Below are positions 37,155 to 47,605 of a stretch of 64,000 nucleotides of DNA, piece by piece. Position numbers and translations under genes: made by a program. This DNA comes from Gordionus sp. m RMFG-2023. Lineage: Eukaryota; Nematomorpha; Gordioida; Chordodea; Parachordodidae. The stretch spans positions 22,057,120 through 22,121,119 of the forward strand of contig NC_088778.1 in the NCBI RefSeq assembly GCF_954871325.1. The letters are read 5' to 3'. Each line of letters starts with the position of its first letter. The stretch's first letter is position 1. A model generated the notes under the pieces. It made no database searches and was not told the DNA's origin. It saw only the letters and a list, made by a program, of their open reading frames with translations.

Positions 37155-38296
37155 TTATAAAATACAGGGTAAAATTCCACTTATACAGACATATTTGACA
37201 GTTAGAGAATATATTACACTTAATAATTTAACAAATTTTATTAATCAATGCTCTTGATATTAAATATAGCAACAATTTGCATTCAATTATTTAACGCCAT
37301 CTATTTATTTTAAGTAAAAATGATATTAAAATTTAATCTATTATTCATTTCATCCCACAATGTCTTAAGATATTTTCTGATGTCCTTATCAATATTTTAT
37401 AGTTTTCTGTAAAATATGTAATTCGCTATATTGGTAAAAATTACTTGATTGTCATTTGATAATTAGATATACTGTAAATCTACGACATATAATATTCAAC
37501 TGTTTGTATTGTGCTTTAATATTTTTTTAATTTATGATTTAATTTTATCAATAGTTTTATAATTATATTCTACTTTTAATAAGATAAATAAATTAAAATT
37601 ACTCACTTTATAAAAAATTATATTTGATATATTATATTATTTAGTAATTTTATGGATCTATTATTAATAATTATAATACATTTCACTTCTGTCTTAAGAC
37701 TTATCTTTGGCTTATATTCTATTTATTAAAAAACATTTTTGGTTCATTTTATTTATTTATAAATTTATTTTTCCAAAAATCTATAAATTATGATGAATAG
37801 TTTTATAAAAAAATATCAACTTTTACATTCTTTCTAAATTATTATTTAAGATATATGCATACATGTTGAAAATGACTAATTTATATGTCATATTATATTT
37901 ATATTTTTTGAAGGTTTTTATATTATATGATATTCAAAATACCTTTTAAAAATTGGTCTTTTCTATTTTAATATGTTAAAGAGTTTAAAATTGTCTTTTC
38001 TTATTTAACATACTAAAAACCTTATTTTTATATCATTTTATTTTGTGAATAGTTACAAAAACTGATTACTGAAAATGTATATAAAGTGTAATATATTTTT
38101 GTAAAAAACAGATATATAAATTTTTCAATAAAAGTTTGTTTTACTCGTACCTTGTTTATGCCTTCCATAAAATAATAATACATATTTGGGGGTCAGGGAG
38201 TAAGGGGAGGACTAAGGGTGACATTTTTTATTAGCTAAAAATGATATTTACAAAAAGTGATAAATTTCTGAAGGGATGAGGGAGAATTTCCCCTTG
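37155..38296. other. AT-rich stretch, no gene seen
   Basis: No coding or paired repeats recognised up to a G-rich patch at 38188-38225 (GGGGGTCAGGGAGTAAGGGGAGG) that mirrors the C-rich one following at 38288-38322. Confidence 0.35.
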
Positions 38297-38322
38297 CCCC
38301 CCCCCCCTGGCTACGCCTATGA
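38188..38322. mobile_element. Short G-rich/C-rich inverted element
   Basis: Starts TTGGGGGTCAGGGAGTAAGG and ends with a run of 11 C (38297-38307) followed by TGGCTACGCCTATG. The end motif equals that of the 25735-26085 element. About 135 bp, probably a deletion derivative of that family. Confidence 0.4.
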
Positions 38323-38323
38323 A

Positions 38324-38750
38324 TCAATTTACATATATCCTGCCATATATTACATCTTTCAATTCTTTTACCTCTTTTAAGATAACAACCGATCTATCCA
38401 AACCTTCTGGGTGATCATCACTATATACATTCAATTTTTTAACCACTTTTGGCTCATCATTCTTGATTTCATTTAAAATTACATTTAAATTACTTTCCAA
38501 TTCCATTATTTTATTCAAATAATTATCCGATGCAAATCTTTATTCAATTCTTTATTTTTTCAATATACATATATTACTAATTTCCTCCTGTTCCCTCAGT
38601 TTCTTGAACGCCATATTTAATTCCAAATTAATACTTTCCATTTTTTTTAACATGAATAGTTTCAGATTTATATCTACTTTTCACGAAATGTTTAAATTAT
38701 AAAAGATATATATATTCTGAAAAACAAAAACACTGTAAATAAATTATTGA
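38324..38750 (-). pseudogene. Coiled-coil-like coding remains, unassigned
   Basis: A 64-codon open stretch (38518-38324: MNKIMELESNLNVILNEIKN, later DRSVVILKEVKELKDVIY) and, upstream in another frame, MESINLELNMAFKKLREQEE (about 38641-38580). Both have heptad-like leucine spacing. It may be the far gag part of the Gypsy fossil, separated by later insertions, or a host gene. No family is recognised. Confidence 0.25.
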
Positions 38751-38984
38751 TTAGATCAAATTCATTAAACCTCTCATTAAGAGCTTTAATACAAATCTTT
38801 TTGGAAGAACCCTGCTAAGCATATTAGGCCTATTATCATAATTAATATTAAAAAATTGAATCTGACCCTCAAAAAATCCTCAAGTGTTCGTAAAATGCCA
38901 TAAAATCTTCACGTTTATTTTGTTGATGCCAAATTAAAATTTGTTTGTGAAAAGTAACCTTGGTATTTTTTAAATGGAAACTAT

Positions 38985-39188
38985 TAGTGTTATTGATAAG
39001 CCAGATTCGGATGTATTTTTAAAAACGGCCCATTAAGATTATGAGCAAAATAATATTATGTACGCCTGGAAATCTTGCTCATACATAGCTGATAATTTAT
39101 TTGCCAAATCACGAGGCTCTATAATTTTGTTTTGGCTAAAATCATAATCGGGTCATTTTAAAAAACTCGAATCTAGTTTTATATACTA
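38985..39188. mobile_element. hAT-type MITE, copy 3 of 5, diverged
   Basis: About 204 bp; ends TAGTGTTATTGATAAGCC and (minus strand) TAGTATATAAAACTAGAT. Flanks GAAACTAT and GAAACTTT match at 7 of 8 positions. The subterminal TATTTTTAAAAACGGCC and the mid-element GGAAATCTTGCTCATA match the family. The most decayed copy. Confidence 0.65.
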
Positions 39189-39583
39189 GAAACTTTAACT
39201 ATAATAAAATAATTGATTATTTGTTTAACTAAAAACTTTCTGACAATGATTATAACTTGGATCTTGTTTTAATACATGCCTCGCTCCCTTGAAAAAAAAT
39301 CTATTACAGATAAAATGGTTTCAATGCATCCTTATTAAACCTTGATTGAAATATTATATTAAGAAATAAAAATCGCAAAGGGATTATTAGCTACTGAGAT
39401 AGAACACCCAATTAAAATTTTTTTGGCTTCACTCACGCCTATTGCTAAAATATACTATAAATAGAAATTTTACCCACTTTTGCCTTACCATTCTCAGTTT
39501 ACCTGTCAATTCTGATTATACCTGTCAATTTTCACCTTAATTACACCGATGGTTCATTTAAAATTTTTGAGCAAGCAAGGAAG

Positions 39584-40849
39584 ATGGATTTAAAAATGCA
39601 AGAATATTTAATACAAGCCATTGCTGGTGGTGAATTATTTAAAATAAAACAAATTTTTGCTGATGGTAAGCTCTTTCACTTTTATTACTATGTTAATAAA
39701 TGCTAGGAAAAATATCAGATATAAATTCTTACCTTTCAATGGGATGGACTCCATTAATGCTAGCTTGTTATTTTTTACAACTGGATATTGTTATATTTTT
39801 TGTTAATAATGGCTGTAACATAGGGTTAACTTCAAGCTTGCCTAAATTAAATGATAACATCCCTTTGCATTTAAAATATGTGAATTTGTTGCCTTCCTCA
39901 TTGATATCAGGGCAAACTCCTTTGATATTAAGCTGTTTAAGTACCCAGCAGCATATGGATGATAAAATTTTAAATATTATTCAAACATTAATTCCAATTA
40001 AAAATCCTAAATTCTTTCAAGATTTAGAACCACTTATTGATATAAATGCTAAAGACAGGTTTGTATGAAATATTTTATTTATATTAATTTTATCAGTTCA
40101 GGAAAGACAGCTCTAATGTATTCAGCAAGGTTAGGCAGAACTTTAGTTGTCAATTATTTAATTCATTATCATGCAGCTATAAATCTTCAAGATAATGAAG
40201 GAATGACTGTATAATGATATATTAAATATTTAAAAGATATATTTATTAAGGCTTTGTGTCATGCTGCTCATATGAGTTGTATAACAGTTTTACGTTTATT
40301 GGTGATCAGTAATGCAGACTTAGATATTATAACAAATGACAACAAAACAGCTCTTGAAATTGCTTTTTTGAAACAAGATACTGCGGTTAATATATATAAA
40401 AAATTAAAATTTTTTTTTATAATTTTTAAAAATATTTAAATCTATTATTATATTTATTTATATATTTTATTGACAAAAGGCTATTGAGGTTTTGGGTGGG
40501 ATTGGGAAAACTATTAATTATCACAACAGTTATATAAGTCATATTGAGTCAAAAATTGATATTGAACAAGAAAATAAAATTGAATTTAATTACCTAGATA
40601 ATCATAGTACATGTAATAATCAAAATGATATTGAAGATAAAAATGCTAGCCAAATTATAAATTTAAATGACCAATCAAGTTTGAATAAAATATCTTCTCA
40701 TATATGATGATTTATTTAAAGCATTCATAAAGGATAGTAATGTGCTTAATAAAAAGAAAAATGAAAATAATGAAATAAATAACAATTCTAAACGATTTAA
40801 ACTATCTTATGAAGATGTTGACCATTATAATTCATATTTTATCAAGTAA
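39584..40849 (+). CDS. ASZ1-like: ASZ1/GASZ-like ankyrin-repeat protein, six exons
   Basis: Exons 39584-39665, 39707-40058, 40097-40208, 40251-40385, 40480-40678, 40722-40849; introns of 41, 38, 42, 94 and 43 bp, all GT..AG, and all phases agree, giving 335 aa. Ankyrin blocks: GWTPLMLACY (40), SGQTPLILSC (95), SGKTALMYSARLGRT (146), GMTALCHAAH (180), NKTALEIAF (about 212). The order and spacing fit ASZ1/GASZ, including a short first helix pair, GWTPLM, and the ACS..ILxxI..L insert between repeats. In animals GASZ is a mitochondrial-surface scaffold for piRNA processing. No SAM domain or C-terminal membrane segment is present; residues 228-335 are polar and Asn/Lys-rich. Another ankyrin family is possible. 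The donor of the 94-bp intron (GCG/GTTAAT) is the weakest. Confidence 0.7.
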
Positions 40850-41484
40850 TTGGTTTATACATGAAATGTATACTAGAATGAGATTCAAAATTTTAGCCTC
40901 CTCGTTACTAGTTTTTTAAGATATCAATGGTAAACCCATTTTTATAAATTAATTAAAATAAACCCCATACATTTCCCCTTTAATATCCTTCAAATCCAAT
41001 TTTAATCAGGCAAATATGATGGTAAAACCATAAAAATTATTCTGTTCATGGCACCAAAATATTAGTGGTTTTCTTACTATCGAAGAAACAAATTTACCAC
41101 ATTTTTCTTAAGATAGTTTTCTTTAATTTTTCAACATAAAAAAAAATATATGTCGTAATTTTTAAAGGGATTAAAACTATTCGGGATCATCATAAGTTTT
41201 AATGGGATAAATAAAAAGATAGGGGTTTAAGTTAAGGAATGATAATAGAGTATTATTACTTTTTAAATGTGATAAAGTGAAATCTTATTTAACATCTTTT
41301 TCACGAGTTTACTTTTATTTCTTTTTAATTTTATTGTTATTTATTAATTTTCAATGTTGTTTTTTTTGACGTTATGAAAGTAAACATGTCTAATATAGAG
41401 TATCAATCGATAGCTAGTCAAAGATCTATTCAACTGAAGGTCAATCTCTTCCCCTTAATGGGTAAGTCAAGGTCTGGGGGGGGG
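40850..41484. other. AT-rich sequence with a fragment of the CAAATCGAT-family terminus
   Basis: Near 40898-40930 the text CCTCCTCGTTACTAGTTTTT then AAGATATCAATGG resembles 2095-2125 inside the left TIR of the 1985-8033 element, so a small fragment of that family is likely. Nothing else is recognised. Confidence 0.3.
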
Positions 41485-42040
41485 GTCAGGAATATTTTTA
41501 TCAAAACAAAATATCGATATGGATATCAAATAATAGCTTATTTAAATATCTTTTGACTGAAAATATTCATTAATTGTCTAATGGGTAGGACTTGGCCTGG
41601 GGGGTGGGGGTGAAATTTTTTTAAAATATGGGTATCAAATAAAGGGTAATTAAAATATTTTTGATTGTGATAATAATTAACATTAAGTGGGCTCTTGAGG
41701 GGTCAGGAATTTTTTTATCAAAACAGAATATTAATATGGGTATCAAATAATGGCTAATTTAAATATTTTGACTGAAATATTCATTCTTGGTTTTGATAGG
41801 TAGAACTTGGTCTGGGGGGTGAATGGGAGGGGATGGGTAAAATTTTTTAAAAAGGATATCAAATAAAAAGTAATTAAAATATCTTTTGATTGTAATAATA
41901 ATTAAAATTCTATAGGCGGGTCTAGATCTTGAAGTGTCAGGAATATGTTTATCAACACAAAATATTGATATGGCTATCAAATAGTATCTAATTAAAATAT
42001 CTTTTGACTTAAATAATACCCGCTTGGTTAATAGGTTGCA
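41485..42040 (+). repeat. Tandem repeat, about 2.5 units of 216-234 bp
   Basis: Unit starts at 41485, 41701 and 41935 share GTCAGGAATATTTTTATCAA then AAATAT..ATATGGxTATCAAATA. Inside each unit a second half repeats TTGGTCTGGGGGGTG and GGTATCAAATAAA. A single inverted copy lies at about 44070-44140, so the array may be the subterminal zone of a larger element. Confidence 0.65.
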
Positions 42041-42700
42041 TTGAGTTCGTTTGAGGGGCCGAGGTTAAAAATAAAATTTGTTATAAGGGGTCAGAATTTG
42101 TTAAATAATTATATATATATTTATTTTACATATTAGTCATTTCATAAATTATAATAAAATTATATGGTCAGTTAAAATTATTTATGTGGCCAAAAACAAG
42201 CTTTCACGTAAAATTAGAGAGATTGTAAGTTGGGGTTGTCCTACATAATATAAAATAATTTGATTAAAATAATTCTTTTATACCTTTATTCCTAATCTCC
42301 CTTAGTATATATTAAATATAGATTATTTATAAATTTCCTGTCACAACAGAGATTTCATTGAAACGACTTAAATTTTCTTTAGTAGCTAGACACTCAATAT
42401 AATAATAGAATGTCTGGTTTGATAAAATTTTAAGAAATAAAATAGAATAAAGATAAAAAAAATTTAATCTTTTTTTGGGTTTCAATTTAAATATATAATA
42501 TATGCTAACTTTTTTCTTATCTTCCTCTTTCTCCTTGTCTATTTTGTTTTTAAATATTTCATTTTACCTAATAAATTTCCAGTAATATTAATAAATTTCA
42601 TGTGCAATTTATTTCTACTTTATCTCTACTACTATCATCATTGATAAAATTATAATATTTATTAGATTGGAGGATGTGTGTAGTTTTTTAAGAAAATGAT

Positions 42701-42913
42701 TAGTTTGTTAAACGGCTCGATTTGAGCCGATTTTTTAAAAACGGCTAACTAGCCAGAAAAATAGTATCTAACCCTCGAAATTTCCCTAATAGATGTCCAA
42801 ACCTTTATATCAACTATGAGCAAAATCTTTAGACTTGCATAATATTTTTTGAATAAAACATTGAGTTAGCCGTTTTTAAAAATCAGCTCAAATCGAGACG
42901 TTTAACAACACTA
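42701..42913. mobile_element. hAT-type MITE, copy 4 of 5
   Basis: 213 bp; ends TAGTTTGTTAAACGGCTCG and (minus strand) TAGTGTTGTTAAACGTCTCG. Flanks AAAATGAT (42693-42700) and GAAATGAT (42914-42921) agree at 7 of 8. TTTTTTAAAAACGGCTAAC and ATGTCCAAACCTTTATAT are shared with copies 1 and 2. Confidence 0.85.
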
Positions 42914-43689
42914 GAAATGATTAATGGTAAAAAAATACTAAAAAAAAAATTTCTTTTAATAATTTTATTACGAGGTTACATCGATAAAAATTAATTTATA
43001 AATAAAAATTGTAATGAGTTGTAAAATACATAAAATAATTATTTAAATTATATGATAATGCTAGTAACTTTGCCAAAAATAATGTTTTGCAAAATGTTAT
43101 TAGCACTTAATAACTTTATATTCAATTCTAACTCACAATAGGCTACTAATTTAACTCTTCATTTTTATATATTTATTATATTAAACTAGATTTCACTTTA
43201 GTTTCTTATCCGACTAGTACAAATACTCTATATTTATTATATAACTTAGATAAAACTAATGAACCTAAGGGCGATTGCTCACCTCACATAATAAAAAGTC
43301 GGAATTTTTATGAATCATTTTACAAAGCTAAATATATTCTCTTGGGGAAAATGAAATATAAATTGGGCAATACAAATCTATGGCAAGATAAAAAATCACG
43401 ATCGCAATAGGTAATAGCAAAGAAAATATTTAAGCTAGACTGCCTTCGCTTTCCTATTTAATAAATAGGAATAAGCAAGACAATGTTTACAAATATAAAA
43501 TTTAAAAAAAAATTATACATTGCGAATTACATATTAATCCCATTAAATAAAAATGATAGATCCATTCTATGACTCAAAAATATTGAAGCCAAAATTATCC
43601 AAATAGAGGGCGAGAAATTATGTTTTGAAATTAATTTGGTAAAAATTGTTTTCCTATTTTTAAAAAATAATGTTGACAAATCAAGGAAA

Positions 43690-43885
43690 TTTAATAATTT
43701 ACTAGTTCCTGATAATACGATCTCTTTAATAACAACATCAAGAAGTCCTTCTTATGGTAATGGTCAATCAATTTGCATGCCAAAAAGGTTACAGCAATAA
43801 ACAAATGCCAATGTTTCAGAAATGGTATCAATTGTTCCATTAAATGTCATTTATATAATATTTGTTTAAATAATAATTTTTCCAA
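43690..43885 (+). pseudogene. Cys-rich (CXC-like) coding remnant
   Basis: One frame reads TTSRSPSYGNGQSICMPKRL; the next frame carries NKCQCFRNGINCSIKCH followed by NICLNNN. The C-x-C-x6-C-x3-C-H..C-x-N pattern resembles CRC/tesmin-type or similar Cys-rich repeats often found at the C-terminus of mobile-element proteins in invertebrates. The frame change and lack of further coding suggest a dead fragment. Confidence 0.35.
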
Positions 43886-44308
43886 ATTTTATCTTCAATT
43901 TCAATTAAAATATATGCGCCGATTATATAGTTAAATTGGAAAAATATATAATATGGATGATTTGCTTGTAAAGAAGTAAACAGCAATAAAAAAAATTTAT
44001 GGCATTTTAAAATTTATCCCCCCTCCTCCCCCACAATTTACCAGACCAAATATAACCAATTAACATTAGTGAATACATATTATTTTATACCCATATCGAT
44101 ATTTTGTGTTGATAAAAATATTCTTGACCTCCCTAAGAACTAAACGCCCACTAATAGTGATAATTATTATTAGAATATTAAGAATTTTAGCAAAAATTAA
44201 AATATTTGATTGTTGCTTTAATTTTTAAAATTTAGTTAGGAATATTTGCAATGAAAATTTGAATTTTTTTGAATAATTGAATTTCATAATTTTTTAAATA
44301 TTAATCAT

Positions 44309-44572
44309 ATGGATAAAATGACTTTTTTTTATGATTATATTCTAGATGAATTAATAGAAATTGGGTCTCATCTTCCTTAAATACATAATGCCTATTATAT
44401 TCGATTTATGTTTGTTTATATTCGAAATAGGGAAGATAATTTGCCACAGAATATGGCCCATTTAAGTCTTATCAATAAAAATATGCGTAAATTGGAGCAC
44501 ACGATATCTCAAATCATTCGCCAAGTTGAAATAGATGACCCAAGGATTTTATTGCCACTTAATATTCACAAT
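44309..44572 (+). CDS. 5' end of an unrecognised gene (exons 44309-44364 and 44431-44572)
   Basis: ATG at 44309 opens MDKMTFFYDYILDELIEIG, ending phase 2 at ATTGG/GTCTCA. A 66-bp intron (44365-44430, ending GAAATAG) joins in phase to EDNLPQNMAHLSLINKNMRK, then LEHTISQIIRQVEIDDPRIL and LPLNIHN, ending phase 0 at CACAAT/GTAAGT, a strong donor. The splice removes an in-frame TAA at 44378. The peptide is all-helical in character with an acidic start. The layout (YxxY..LP..L..) faintly recalls the N-terminus of ING-type chromatin proteins, but I cannot assign it. A MITE (44648-44997) lies in the next intron. Confidence 0.55.
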
Positions 44573-44647
44573 GTAAGTTTTAGTAAATATTTTCTTAATT
44601 TGATTTTTTTTGACTAAATTTATGGGAAAACTATTTCTTATTATATT

Positions 44648-44997
44648 TGGTTAATAGCCGGTTTTTTTGGCTAAGGCCAAGCCTGAGCTAATTTATTTTG
44701 GCTATGAAGTTTTAAAATGGCGAATATAAAAATTGTCACGCTTCCTAATTACATTATTTGAATTTCTACTAAAACAGATTTAAAATATTAATTATTATTT
44801 TCATTAAAAAAACATTTGAAGAGTTTTATAATGACGTATACGAAAATTATATTGAATTTCGATTAAAACCGATTTAAACTTTTCATTTTTACCTAATCTT
44901 CTCAATTAAATTATTATAAAATTTACAGCAAAGTAGAACGTTAGCCAATCAAAATAATAAGCTCAGCCTTAGCCAAAATAGATCGGCTACGCTAATA
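44648..44997. mobile_element. 350-bp MITE with TTTGGTTAATAGCC ends
   Basis: The left end TTTGGTTAATAGCCGG and right end (minus strand) TTTGGTATTAGCGTAGCC are followed on both sides by TTTTGGCTAAGGC and AAGC/GAGCT words over about 60 bp. The flanks are TAT-rich, compatible with a TA-type duplication. AT-rich, non-coding interior. Confidence 0.6.
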
Positions 44998-45940
44998 CCA
45001 AACTATATTCCTTATAAATATAATTTAAAATTTACAAGGAATACTTTCAATATATTTACTTTGTCCTTTCTTCGTTAAAGTAGAATAAATAGATCCAGAA
45101 CCGTAACTACGGTGTAGGGGCTTACAAAATTTTAAACCACCCTATCAAAATATTGCAGATTTTGCATTTTTTTCTCCATTTTTATACACAGTAAAATGTA
45201 ATAAAAATAAATAAATAATACATAAATTATCCTTAATTTCACATTGATTTCCTTAAAATCATAATTTTTTTTAATATAAATGGTTTATTTATTTTTAATG
45301 AAACACATAGTAATTATGTAATGACAAAAATTAATATAAATTATCAATATATAAATAAAACAAATTTAAAAAAAAATAATATTACAATTGTATCTAGATT
45401 AGTAAAGGGAAAGTATTCCTTATATGAGGTTTCCACCCAATTAAAATTTTTGTCTTAAATTAAAAGTATTATTTGGTTGGGTCATTTGATAGGATTTTTA
45501 TTTTTCTACAGATTTAAAAAAACAATCAAACTTGGAATGATATCATAATATAGTAGAATAAATATGAATCATGAAGAAAATTCTAAAATTCAGAGTATTT
45601 ATTTATTTATTTTGGGACACTCGGTAAAGCTAAGAACAACCATTTTTAATGAGTGGAAACCCAGTTACGCACGAATTGTCTCCCTCTATGCTAAGAAGTC
45701 ATAGTTACACCACCTGGACGTAAATTATTAGGAAGTGAAATAGTTGTAAGTTCGATATTAATTGGAAAGCCAGCATTATCCTAATAATGTATTGATTGTT
45801 CTATATCAGAAGATGTGATTAATATTATCTTATTTAGTCATTTACCAATTATTTATATTTTGCTATAATCATTGCATAGTTTTATTTATATTCTAATAGC
45901 TTAATTACCAAGCACGTATTTGAGAATTTCATTTTTAAAC
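44998..45940. other. AT-rich stretch, no gene recognised
   Basis: GC-richer words at 45100-45125 (CCGTAACTACGGTGTAGGGG) and 45655-45720 (CAGTTACGCAC..CACCACCTGGACG) may be ends of another small inverted element about 0.6 kb long, but the match is too weak to call. Confidence 0.3.
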
Positions 45941-46089
45941 CCGGTGTAACGTGTGAAAGTGATCTGTGAGATTTCGAAATCTCACGCAATCACTTTCACA
46001 CGGATGGGTTGTGAGATTTTGATGATAATGGCCCCCAATGTTTTTGAAGCGATAAATGCAAAAATTTTCATGACATGAATTTAAATTAT

Positions 46090-46435
46090 AATATAATATA
46101 GAGACAATAATGGTATAAAACCTAACTGTTAAATTATAATCTATGTTTTAGAATAATATTTTAATAATGCTTTGCAAGATATATATATCGTTTCATTTTA
46201 AGAACTCATCTTTATTTTTTTAAGATCATTAAGTCGAATAATGAGAGCTGTAAAATCAAGGAACATCATTAAAGTTAAGGATATAAAATATAATATAGAG
46301 ACAATAATGGTATCACACCTAAATATTTAATTATAATCTATGTTTTAAAATAATATTTTAGTAATGCTTTGTAAAATATATTGTTTCATTTCAAGAGCTC
46401 ATCTTTATTTTAACATCATTAAAGTTAACAATATA
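46090..46435 (+). repeat. Tandem duplication of about 205 bp within the Ginger1 element
   Basis: TATAATATAGAGACAATAAT begins at 46091 and again at about 46291. The following text (CTATGTTTTA, AATGCTTTG, GTTTCATTT, GAGCTCATCTTT and ACATCATTAAAGTTAA) repeats in order with small indels. Confidence 0.65.
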
Positions 46436-46514
46436 ATAAAATTTCTCTTTTTGATATATATAAATTTAATTTAAAAGTAGATTATATATAACAAATAAAA
46501 TTAAGTATTACAAG

Positions 46515-46592
46515 GTGTGGTGGGTAGTCTAGTTAGTAAGACTTACATTACCTATCCTCAAAATGCGGGTTCAAATCCATGTAGCGTACATT
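46515..46592 (+). ncRNA. tRNA-like or tRNA-derived SINE relic
   Basis: GGTGTGGTGGGTAGTCTAGT resembles an A box (D-arm) and GGGTTCAAATCC is a good B box about 45 bp later, the spacing expected in a tRNA promoter. The T stem and acceptor stem do not pair well, so this is not a convincing functional tRNA. A decayed tRNA gene or SINE head is more likely. Confidence 0.35.
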
Positions 46593-46710
46593 TTTTATAA
46601 ATGTTTTTTTTTATCTATCTTATCTAAATAGTCGCCGCCTCTCTATAGTTTTAAATTTATATTTTTAGTCTACATATCATACCAAATAGTGTGTGATAAG
46701 ATATGCAGAT

Positions 46711-46978
46711 TAGAGGTCTGTAATGGGCGGGTTTTTAGCGAAAAGATTTATTTAACCTGCCCTCGCTCTCACTTATAATTTTTTTATATATATTTTGTTT
46801 TAAAATTATTTTATGGCTGGTTTGGCTCTTTATTTATTTTAATGTAAAAACTATTTACTGTTCTGCTCATTTTGCCTGAAAAATATCAAATTCTCCCAAA
46901 TTTTTTAACCCTCTCGCCCAATGTTGAAAATATTTTTTTTAAAGTACGGGCAAAAAAACCACCCAATCCAGACCTCTA
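46711..46978. mobile_element. Small hAT MITE inside the Ginger1 element
   Basis: 268 bp; ends TAGAGGTCTGTAATGGGCGG and (minus strand) TAGAGGTCTGGATTGGGTGG. Flanks ATGCAGAT and GTTCAGAT match at 6 of 8. Inner words CCTGCCCTCGCTC and CTCTCGCCCAA echo the other TAGAGGTCTG families. Confidence 0.65.
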
Positions 46979-47605
46979 GTTCAGATTATTGATAGGAGGC
47001 TCCAATCAATATCATAATTAAAGTTTAGCAATATTTAGGTAGGGAAGAGATCCTTACTAACATGCTAATTTACACAACATGAAATTTATAAAATAACCAA
47101 ATACTCCGATCCCATGATATTTATTATACAAACATCTTCTCGATAGACATTAATTTAGACAAAGCTCATATATGACAGAAAATTTACTAGAGGCAAACCG
47201 TCTTTTCTACCCAACCCTCTAAAAATCACAGCAAAGAAACAGTAAGATAAATTCTTAGCCTAAATGGCTTAATCATAATGCTTATTTTGTTTACCTAATA
47301 TAATGTTTTAAAGATAATCCATCTCTATATTATTTTGTACTGAATTGGGTCACAAATATTAGATAAAACTTTATTTAGTATAAGAAAATAGACGAAGAAC
47401 TTTATTGATATATACATAATTTTAAATTTAATAAAAACATCATGGAAAAATATAATTATTATCATATATTTCATATCAGAATGTAATTGAATATTATTTA
47501 TAAACTACAACTTTCATAAAAAATATATATATAAGGCGATAAATTATAATATGAATGAAATATATTTATATAAAAATTTTTTTTAATAAAAATAATAAAT
47601 AGTGA

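Noticed and set aside
41374-41556. 60-codon open frame before the tandem units
   Set aside because: It runs across a G homopolymer into the repeat unit, with no protein-like conservation.
44378-44380. In-frame TAA read as a sense codon (altered genetic code)
   Set aside because: A 66-bp intron with matching phases removes it, and other genes here end normally at TAA or TGA.
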